Shown here one piece after another: positions 1 to 4,379 of a stretch of DNA of 6,051 bases (its first letter is position 1; each line of letters begins with the position of its first letter). This stretch comes from an uncultured Clostridium sp. GTDB taxonomy: Bacteria; Bacillota; Clostridia; Lachnospirales; Lachnospiraceae. Under the pieces are notes generated by a model, which was not told the origin of the DNA, made no database searches, and saw only the letters and a program-made list of their open reading frames with translations. Both the position numbers and the translations under genes were made by a program. The stretch lies in contig CALELW010000286.1 in NCBI GenBank assembly GCA_937902905.1, positions 1-6,051 of the forward strand, read 5' to 3'.

Positions 1-109
1 AGATGAAATGACAAGATTCTCCAAAGAGAGCATCTTGCAGCAGGCAGCTACTTCTATGCTGGCTCAGGCAAATCAGTCCAACCAGGGCGTACTTTCCTTA
101 CTTCAGTAA
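1..109 (+). CDS. fliC: Flagellin, C-terminal fragment (5' end outside window)
   Basis: The reading frame entering from the left edge (first full codon at 2) gives 35 residues ending in TAA at 107-109. The fragment contains DEMTRFSKESILQQAATSML, then AQANQ, and ends GVLSLLQ. This is the conserved D0 C-terminal helix of bacterial flagellin, which packs with the N-terminal helix to form the core of the flagellar filament after export through the flagellar type III system. The ending AxxMLAQANQ...VLSLLQ is typical of clostridial flagellins. The promoter, the start and the variable central domain lie outside the window, so the flagellin subtype and its regulation cannot be judged. A strong terminator follows about 75 bases later, so this is the end of its transcript. 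The symbol fliC (hag in Bacillus) is a family-level assignment. Confidence 0.93.
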   Translation, partial: DEMTRFSKESILQQAATSMLAQANQSNQGVLSLLQ

Positions 110-181
110 GAAATGTTGTTCGTTTCATAGAAAAAAACCAGTCTTCGGGCCAATGTCATTAAGTTAGTAATGATATAAGCA

Positions 182-230
182 AAAAACACCTGGCAATTAT
201 GATTTTTTTTGATAATTGCTAGGTGTTTTT
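182..230 (+). terminator. Intrinsic terminator of the flagellin gene
   Basis: Arms 185-200 and 212-227 pair over 16 positions with a single G-T wobble (AACACCT...AATTAT against ATAATT...AGGTGTT). The loop is T-rich (201-211). The 3' arm runs into a T-tract (226-230, then GTTTATTT), and the A-run at 182-184 extends the stem. A smaller hairpin, TCATTA-AGTTAG-TAATGA (about 157-174), lies just upstream in the flagellin 3' untranslated region. Confidence 0.9.
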
Positions 231-277
231 GTTTATTTAAAAGTATTTTATTGTTTTTTACACACCAAAAAGACAGA

Positions 278-306
278 CTGTGTATCTGCCTTAAAAAGCA
301 TATAAT
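278..306 (+). promoter_or_regulatory. Possible promoter for the 312-540 structured RNA
   Basis: A perfect TATAAT sits at 301-306. Transcription from it would begin near 311-313, which is where the outermost arm of the predicted RNA structure (GTGATTAAG, 312) begins. The -35 region (about 278-283, CTGTGT or TGTGTA) is a poor match to TTGACA, so either an activator or a weak promoter is implied. The call rests on the -10 box and its exact placement relative to the stem. Confidence 0.5.
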
Positions 307-311
307 AAGTA

Positions 312-540
312 GTGATTAAGCCACTCTGTATAGAAAACTTACCGATGCCTGTGGCTTGACTTTCCGAGGGTCTTTTCGACCATGTCTTACCGGTAAGGTG
401 TACTTTTCTATCAACTTAATCACATCAGGTGGACTAAGGTTGTGCTTTTGTCGGAGAAATTCTCTGCAAATACTTCCTGTTTTATACAATCAACTTTTCT
501 TGCATGAAAGTTAGTTAGTCCAATAGCATACTTCAGCCAC
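312..540 (+). ncRNA. Candidate structured non-coding RNA, about 230 nt, two domains
   Basis: No open reading frame of note lies here, but complementary segments nest in order. Domain 1: GTGATTAAG (312-320) pairs with CTTAATCAC (415-423). Inside it, TAGAAAA (331-337) pairs with TTTTCTA (404-410), CTTACCG (338-344) pairs with CGGTAAG (391-397), and GGTC (369-372) pairs with GACC (378-381). AAGCCAC (318-324) is also perfectly complementary to GTGGCTT (351-357). Because the partners lie on opposite sides of the 331-344 helix, a CCAC/GTGG pseudoknot is possible. Domain 2: TGGACTAA (430-437) pairs with TTAGTCCA (515-522), enclosing GTTG/CAAC (439-442/491-494), a small GAG/CTC hairpin (454-464) and AACTTT/AAAGTT (492-497/507-512). 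A promoter-like TATAAT ends just before the first arm. The family is not recognised. Size and complexity recall large clostridial RNAs such as raiA, but no motif proves it. The 3' end is uncertain and may extend to the inverted repeat at 554-597. Strand is inferred from the promoter. Confidence 0.6.
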
Positions 541-553
541 ATATTTCCTTTTC

Positions 554-597
554 CTTGTCAAGTATTTGTTACAAAACATAAAGGAATACTTGACAAG
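554..597. repeat. Perfect 13-bp inverted repeat overlapping a -35 box
   Basis: CTTGTCAAGTATT (554-566) and AATACTTGACAAG (585-597) are exact reverse complements separated by 18 bases. The right arm contains the TTGACA -35 box (590-595) of the following promoter. Two readings are possible. It may be an operator bound by a dimeric or tetrameric regulator that would occlude the -35. Alternatively, as RNA, it is a 13-bp hairpin followed by CGTTTT that ends the upstream structured RNA. The symmetry is certain; its role is not. Confidence 0.65.
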
Positions 598-617
598 CGT
601 TTTAAATATACTATAAT
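590..617 (+). promoter_or_regulatory. Sigma-A-type promoter for the 754-1074 membrane protein
   Basis: TTGACA (590-595) and TATAAT (612-617), both consensus, are separated by 16 bases. The expected start is near 624, giving a 5' leader of about 130 bases that contains two hairpins, one of them terminator-like. It is the best-matching promoter in the window, so regulation may act on the overlapping inverted repeat or on the leader. Confidence 0.82.
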
Positions 618-650
618 GTAGTTAATTAGCAAATGACTGGTGTCCGGTCA

Positions 651-689
651 CAAAAAGAGCCCTGGAATTTTATTCCTTGGCTCTTTTTG
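651..689 (+). terminator. Leader terminator / possible attenuator, or end of a ~65-nt RNA
   Basis: CAAAAAGAGCC (651-661) pairs perfectly with GGCTCTTTTTG (679-689). The stem is topped by a 2x2 internal loop and GGAA/TTCC (664-667/673-676). The T-run is within the 3' arm (684-688) and continues GTTTACTTTT. A small hairpin GACTGG-TGT-CCGGTC (635-649, one G-T pair) immediately precedes it. Lying between the promoter (590-617) and the gene start (754), it should stop most transcripts unless something prevents folding. No convincing antiterminator pairing was found. Confidence 0.72.
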
Positions 690-719
690 TTTACTTTTAC
701 CTAAAGTCATGATAGAATT

Positions 720-746
720 TTGGCATAAAATGCCAATAAAAGGAGG
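720..746 (+). promoter_or_regulatory. Hairpin beside the Shine-Dalgarno site
   Basis: TGGCAT-AAA-ATGCCA (721-735) forms a tight 6-7 bp hairpin ending 5 bases before the AGGAGG ribosome binding site (741-746), which lies 7 bases before ATG 754. The hairpin leaves the site exposed rather than covering it. This strong site fixes 754, not the upstream GTG at 640, as the start of the next gene. Confidence 0.55.
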
Positions 747-753
747 GAGATAT

Positions 754-1074
754 ATGGCAGGTTATTATAGCAAACGTCAAAAAAAATACATTGGGTTTCA
801 TTCCTATTTTTATTGCGGTATTGGTTTCATTCTTGGGACTTTAATTCATTCGCTGTTTACATGGCGCTCTGGTGTAACACATTTCATTTTCTTTTTTATT
901 GCGATGTTTGAGCTTGTATATGCTTTGATTCAAATGCATCGGTACCGGTCATATGCCCCACTGAAAGTCAGGAAAACGGTCGAAAAAAAAAAGATACGCG
1001 GTTCTGATTTATTTACTATTGTTCTTTGTACGGTGATTGCAATTCTTGCGATTTACAAATTGGGATTCTACTAA
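754..1074 (+). CDS. Small three-helix membrane protein of unknown function
   Basis: The protein has 106 residues and begins MAGYYSKRQKKYIGFHSYF. The start at ATG 754 is chosen for the AGGAGG 7 bases upstream. An in-frame GTG at 640 would require translating through the leader terminator and is rejected. Three hydrophobic segments are visible: about residues 19-35 (GIGFILGTLIHSLF), 42-61 (HFIFFFIAMFELVYALIQ) and 85-104 (LFTIVLCTVIAILAIYKLGF). The N-terminus is basic (KRQKK), and the stretch between helices 2 and 3 is also very basic (RYRSYAPLKVRKTVEKKKIR). By the positive-inside rule the N-terminus and the second loop would be cytoplasmic. There are no catalytic motifs and I do not recognise the family. 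It is transcribed alone from the promoter at 590-617 through an attenuator-like leader, and the giant palindrome begins right after its stop codon. It is probably a real gene given its ribosome site and length, but no function can be assigned. Confidence 0.75.
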   Translation: MAGYYSKRQKKYIGFHSYFYCGIGFILGTLIHSLFTWRSGVTHFIFFFIAMFELVYALIQMHRYRSYAPLKVRKTVEKKKIRGSDLFTIVLCTVIAILAIYKLGFY

Positions 1075-1323
1075 AAAAAATAAACAGCATAAGTTCGTGT
1101 CAAATGTTCACTGCCAGTTTCTTTGGATTCCCGTAATTTTGTAGAAAAACTTTGTGACTCGTGGGTTTGAGTACGTCGGTATGTGGTGCTGGTAGTTTCA
1201 GCGCCCATACCGCTACGCACTCAACGAGCGAGAGCGCCCACGAGACGCAAAGCTTTTCTACAAAATTACGGAAAACAAAAAAGCGCAAACGAACACTTGC
1301 CACAAACTTATGCTATTTTTTTT
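1075..1323. repeat. Giant imperfect palindrome / long hairpin element with terminator-like ends
   Basis: Nearly the whole spacer folds on itself. Outer arms: AGCATAAGTT (1086-1095) pairs with AACTTATGCT (about 1305-1314), flanked by an A-run (1073-1080) and a T-run (1316-1323). Middle arms: 1131-1165 pairs with 1237-1271 over 35 columns with two mismatches and one wobble, including 18 consecutive matches starting CCGTAATTTT. Apex: GAGT/ACTC, CG/CG and GGTATG/CATACC, then GGTGCTG (1186-1192 region) pairs with CAGCGCC (about 1200-1206). The A-run and T-run at the two ends would make it a bidirectional terminator for the membrane-protein gene on the left. A minus-strand reading frame (1303-1100, GTG start) spans it but has no ribosome site. 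The core is more GC-rich than its surroundings. A related left arm recurs at the right edge of the window, so it is a dispersed element, not a simple terminator. Confidence 0.85.
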
Positions 1324-1350
1324 GACTATTCTCCCACAAAATGATAAAAT
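1322..1350 (+). promoter_or_regulatory. Sigma-A-type promoter for the chemoreceptor gene
   Basis: TTGACT (1322-1327) and TAAAAT (1345-1350) are separated by 17 bases, giving a start near 1357 and a leader of about 57 bases. No sigma-D/FliA-type box (TAAA...CCGATAT) was seen, so the gene appears to be served by the housekeeping sigma factor although it is a motility gene. The leader is too short for a c-di-GMP riboswitch. The -35 box directly abuts the T-run of the upstream palindrome. Confidence 0.75.
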
Positions 1351-1413
1351 ACAATTATATCTTTGTTTTGAGGAAAAAAACTATATACTTACGTCGGGAG
1401 GAGGTTACTTAAG

Positions 1414-3534
1414 ATGAATTATGACGAGAGTATCTATAAAGAAAAAGCGAACAGGCGGGCACGAAAAATCTGGCTTGTTTTTGCCATTTTACTGTCAGCC
1501 AATTATGGCTCTGACACAGCAAACGGACTGCGGACCGGTCCTTATTATTTAACCTTTTTACTTCTATGCTGGGTTCCGTTTATTATCGGACAGATTCTAT
1601 TAAAAGTAAAAGGTATGTCAACCGATTGGTACAAATATGAAATTGCCGTTGGATATGGTATCTTCTACTCCTTTGTACTGATTACCAGCCCATCCAACAT
1701 TGCATTTACCTACATACTGCCGGTAACCAGTCTTTTGGTTTTATACAAAAATCAGAAATTTATGATTCAATACGGCATTGCCAATACGTTAATCATCATA
1801 GCCAATGCCGTCATTAAATATATGAACGGATTCAACACCGATGCCGATGTCAAAGAATTTACTTTGCAGCTTTCCTGCATCATTCTCTGCTACATCTGCT
1901 ACGTAATGTCCATCCGTCATTTGAATGAATCCGACGGCTCCATGTTAAACTATGTAAAAGATGATTTACACCGCGTTGTAACAACAGTTGAGCAGGTAAA
2001 AGACGCAAGTAATTCCATTGTTGACGGCGTTACCGTTGTCCGCGAGCTTGCGGTTGAAAATAAACACGGAGCGGATGTCGTTGTACTCGGCATGAATGAA
2101 CTGACCGCAAACAATCAAACCTTGCAGGATAAAACAAATTCGTCACTCGATATGACAACAGATATCAACACGCAGGTAATCAATGTTTCATCCTTAATTG
2201 AGCAGATGGTTGAACTTACGAAAGAATCCGGCGAACATGCCGCTACCAGCAGTAAAGATTTGGATGGCGTAGTTGAGACCACCTCAACCATGGCAACGTT
2301 ATCCGCAGAGGTAGAAAATGTATTAAAAGATTTCAAATCCGAATTTGAGCGCGTAATTACGGAAACGGGAACGATTGAGGATATTTCAAGCCAGACAAAT
2401 CTTTTGGCATTGAATGCATCAATTGAAGCAGCTCGTGCCGGTGACTCCGGTCGCGGTTTTGCCGTTGTTGCTGACCAGATTCGTGTACTGAGCACAGAAA
2501 CACAGACCTCTTCCGGACAGATTCGCGATGCACTGACCCGCTTGTCCGAGACTTCCGCAAAGATGACCTCAGCAGTTGAGCAAACACTCGAACTGATTCA
2601 ACAGTCTTTGGAAAAAGTCACACTGACAAACAAAAGTGTCGAAAAAATCACGGCTGATTCCAAAGAACTCGGCGACCACATTCAGGTAATCGATTCTGCC
2701 ATAAAAGAAGTAGAAACCTCAAATACTCAACTGGTTTCTAACATGGAGCAGATTTCCTCGATTGTGGATAAGATGACAAAAAGTATTTCGCATTCGGATG
2801 GAACAACCCATGCGATGCTTAGTAAATATGCAGAAACCGCAACAAATATCAACAGCATTGAACATATCGTAGAAGGCTTGATGACTGAACTTGGTATCGG
2901 CGGCTTTATGGGAGTTGAAGATTTGCGTGCCGGCATGAAAGTTATGCTTTTGCCAAATGATAACAGCAAACATCCAAAAGAGTACCACGGTGAAATTGTA
3001 AAGCGTACAGACCAAAGTTTATTAGTTGCCATTGACCCTAAAAATCCTCTGCCAACTATAAAAACAACCTGGCAGATGCAGATTACGGCAGGAAATATTT
3101 TGTACTGCTGGGAATCCGTAAACTGGAAAATGGTAGAACAAGATGGCAGGAATTTGTGCCTGATTGTACTCCACTCACTTCCAAAGATTCACAACCGACG
3201 CAAATATCCACGTATGGATATATCCAATTTCTGCCGGATTACCGTACTGGAAACCGGCGAAACTTATATGGGTAAAATGGAAAATATCAGCGCGAATGGT
3301 TTTGCCTTTGTATCCGGCGATGAATTTTTCAGTGACTGCATAAACGAAAAGATTTGCATTGAGATTGAGAACTTTGAATTGGCATCACAGAGCACATTGG
3401 AGGGCCGTATTCTCAGAAGTTCCAACAACAGTGGCATTTACATTGTCGGCTGCCAGATGCCGGAAGATAATCCGGCAATTATGAAATATGTAGCAGGCAA
3501 ATTGGAAAAGCAGAAAAAATCTCCCCGCCGCTAA
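1414..3534 (+). CDS. Membrane chemoreceptor (MCP) fused to a C-terminal YcgR/PilZ c-di-GMP-binding module
   Basis: The protein has 706 residues. The start at ATG 1414 follows a GGAGGAGG purine stretch (1397-1404). Residues 19-167 hold about six hydrophobic helices (about 19-30, 44-64, 75-91, 96-111, 115-135, 149-167) with short loops and no sizeable extracellular domain. From about 175 to 495 there are long amphipathic helices typical of the MCP cytoplasmic hairpin. The tip is intact: QTNLLALNASIEAARAG (327-343), then GRGFAVVADQIR (346-357), which contacts CheA and CheW in this family. No HAMP domain is recognisable between the last helix and the hairpin. Residues about 500-590 resemble the YcgR N-terminal (PilZN) domain, and about 594-690 are a PilZ domain. 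The PilZ c-di-GMP motifs are both present: RxxxR at 596-600 (RKYPR) and NxSxxG at 624-629 (NISANG). The likely role is coupling membrane sensing and/or c-di-GMP level to chemotaxis and flagellar output. The 3' end overlaps a hairpin. Methylation sites cannot be assigned by eye. Domain calls are strong; the direction of signal flow is inference. Confidence 0.93.
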   Translation: MNYDESIYKEKANRRARKIWLVFAILLSANYGSDTANGLRTGPYYLTFLLLCWVPFIIGQILLKVKGMSTDWYKYEIAVGYGIFYSFVLITSPSNIAFTYILPVTSLLVLYKNQKFMIQYGIANTLIIIANAVIKYMNGFNTDADVKEFTLQLSCIILCYICYVMSIRHLNESDGSMLNYVKDDLHRVVTTVEQVKDASNSIVDGVTVVRELAVENKHGADVVVLGMNELTANNQTLQDKTNSSLDMTTDINTQVINVSSLIEQMVELTKESGEHAATSSKDLDGVVETTSTMATLSAEVENVLKDFKSEFERVITETGTIEDISSQTNLLALNASIEAARAGDSGRGFAVVADQIRVLSTETQTSSGQIRDALTRLSETSAKMTSAVEQTLELIQQSLEKVTLTNKSVEKITADSKELGDHIQVIDSAIKEVETSNTQLVSNMEQISSIVDKMTKSISHSDGTTHAMLSKYAETATNINSIEHIVEGLMTELGIGGFMGVEDLRAGMKVMLLPNDNSKHPKEYHGEIVKRTDQSLLVAIDPKNPLPTIKTTWQMQITAGNILYCWESVNWKMVEQDGRNLCLIVLHSLPKIHNRRKYPRMDISNFCRITVLETGETYMGKMENISANGFAFVSGDEFFSDCINEKICIEIENFELASQSTLEGRILRSSNNSGIYIVGCQMPEDNPAIMKYVAGKLEKQKKSPRR

Positions 3535-3627
3535 AGACAGGGAGATTATAAGGGGAGGATAAGTATTCAACGCTTTATCCGCTGAATACAGCAAATCAAG
3601 GCAGAGGGGGAATCGACCTCGATTTGC
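3518..3627 (+). other. 3' region of the chemoreceptor mRNA with alternative hairpins
   Basis: AATCTCCC (3518-3525) and GGGAGATT (3540-3547) are exact complements straddling the stop codon (3532-3534). Then GGATAA (3557-3562) can pair with TTATCC (3575-3580), while the immediately adjacent GTATTCA (3563-3569) can pair with TGAATAC (3583-3589). The two helices interleave, so they are either mutually exclusive or a strained H-type pseudoknot. Next, GCAAATC (3591-3597) pairs with GATTTGC (3621-3627), enclosing GAGG/CCTC (3604-3607/3617-3620), with a competing AATCG/CGATT pairing (3611-3615/about 3620-3624). No known RNA family is recognised. Confidence 0.5.
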
Positions 3628-3653
3628 CGGTACTACTATTGTTACCGCTTTTT
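3628..3653 (+). terminator. Probable intrinsic terminator after the chemoreceptor gene
   Basis: CGGTA (3628-3632) and TACCG (3643-3647) form a short stem with a 10-base loop, followed by C and five T (3649-3653). The stem is only 5 bp, so it may be weak alone, but it directly stacks on the preceding GCAAATC/GATTTGC hairpin. Confidence 0.55.
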
Positions 3654-3672
3654 AGAAACTTATACTTATTTT

Positions 3673-3701
3673 TTGATTTTTTACAAAAAATATGATATAG
3701 T
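3673..3701 (+). promoter_or_regulatory. Sigma-A-type promoter for the SEC-C protein gene
   Basis: TTGATT (3673-3678) and TATAGT (3696-3701) are separated by 17 bases, with TG at 3693-3694 giving an extended -10 (TGaTATAGT). The start would be near 3708, about 29 bases before the ATG. Confidence 0.75.
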
Positions 3702-3736
3702 CAGTAACGTACTATTTATATCAGGAGGAAATTAGC

Positions 3737-4243
3737 ATGGCTTTATTACAGGAATGGCGCGAATATGCCTATAGCGAAGAAATGCAGAATTCAAAAGAAG
3801 GACAGAAATTGTGGGAGAACTATTTCACACTGGAAAAGGGTATCTATGAAAAATTGTTAGCAAATCCATCTGAAATTGTAGAAGGTACTGTACAGGAATT
3901 AGCAGACCGCTATGAAGTACCGCTTTCCATGATGGTTGGCTTTTTAGATGGTATTAATGACAGCTTGAAAGAAGCAAATCCAATTGACGAGATGGAAAAA
4001 GATACCAAAGTAAAACTTGACATCGATTTAGAGAAATTGTACTACAACATGGTAGAATGTAAGGCAGAATGGCTTTACACACTTCCACAGTGGAACGATA
4101 TTCTGCCGGAAGATAAGCGCAAAGAACTTTACAAAAAGCAGAAAAATTCCGGTACAATTCACAATGAGAACCGAAAAGTCGGAAGAAATGACCCATGTCC
4201 ATGTGGTTCCGGCAAAAAATATAAACAGTGCTGCGGACGCTAA
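3737..4243 (+). CDS. SEC-C metal-binding motif protein (168 aa), function unknown
   Basis: ATG 3737 follows AGGAGG (3723-3728) at 8 bases. The first ~145 residues are charged and probably mostly helical, with no membrane segment or signal peptide, so a cytoplasmic protein is expected. The C-terminus is a complete SEC-C motif: RNDPCPCGSGKKYKQCC, with candidate zinc ligands C154, C156, C165 and C166. The same knuckle occurs at the C-terminus of SecA, where it binds SecB and ribosomes, and as a tail on many otherwise unrelated proteins. Here it is appended to a different domain, so it is not a SecA fragment. The N-terminal domain is not one I can name. The gene has its own promoter and terminator. 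It ends in tandem stop codons (TAATAA) lying inside the terminator loop. The role may involve protein or nucleic-acid contacts through the zinc knuckle, but that is inferred only from the motif. Confidence 0.9.
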   Translation: MALLQEWREYAYSEEMQNSKEGQKLWENYFTLEKGIYEKLLANPSEIVEGTVQELADRYEVPLSMMVGFLDGINDSLKEANPIDEMEKDTKVKLDIDLEKLYYNMVECKAEWLYTLPQWNDILPEDKRKELYKKQKNSGTIHNENRKVGRNDPCPCGSGKKYKQCCGR

Positions 4244-4264
4244 TAAGACCGCATCCATTTTTTT
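4232..4264 (+). terminator. Intrinsic terminator overlapping the end of the SEC-C gene
   Basis: TGCGG (4232-4236) pairs with CCGCA (4249-4253). An A-A mismatch and a further C-G pair extend the stem inward, and a 7-T run lies at 4258-4264 after a 4-base gap. The 5' arm lies in the last codons and the stop codon sits in the loop. Confidence 0.65.
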
Positions 4265-4310
4265 GAATGTTTTGTAATGAAATAAACATGAAAAATTAAT
4301 AGATAATACA

Positions 4311-4339
4311 TTGACGATTGCCTCAGAAACGAGTATATT
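4311..4339 (+). promoter_or_regulatory. Sigma-A-type promoter for the MATE transporter gene
   Basis: TTGACG (4311-4316) and TATATT (4334-4339) are separated by 17 bases. The start would be near 4346, leaving a leader of about 35 bases with a modest ribosome site GTGAGGT (4364-4370). No regulator-binding palindrome stands out. Confidence 0.78.
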
Positions 4340-4379
4340 AGGAATTCGAAATTTACAAAAAAAGTGAGGTATATTCAGT

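Noticed and set aside
633..704. Short leader peptide ATG 633 to TAA 704 (23 codons, two Trp) spanning the attenuator
   Set aside because: It would make a classical peptide-controlled attenuator attractive, but there is no Shine-Dalgarno sequence, only about 9 bases of leader precede the ATG, and the codons mostly reflect the terminator hairpin.
640..753. Upstream GTG start that would lengthen the small membrane protein by 38 residues
   Set aside because: It has no ribosome site, lies about 16 bases after the expected transcription start, and would translate straight through the leader terminator. ATG 754 has AGGAGG at ideal spacing.
1100..1303. Minus-strand 67-residue ORF inside the giant palindrome
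   Set aside because: It starts at GTG without a ribosome site and is embedded in hairpin arms. Not annotated as a gene, though the codon-like divergence seen at the window end is reported as a finding.
1322..1356. Flagellar sigma-D/FliA-type promoter for the chemoreceptor
   Set aside because: No TAAA...CCGATAT arrangement was found; a good sigma-A promoter with 17-base spacing explains the region.
1351..1413. c-di-GMP riboswitch in the leader of the chemoreceptor-PilZ gene
   Set aside because: The leader is only about 57 bases and A-rich, with no GEMM-type motifs or paired arms.
3601..3630. Minus-strand sequence resembling a tRNA T-arm and 3' acceptor (GGTCGATTCCCCCTCTGCC)
   Set aside because: The loop lacks a T of the TTCRANY consensus, and there is no matching 5' acceptor strand, anticodon arm or integrase nearby. 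It is better explained by the local hairpins.
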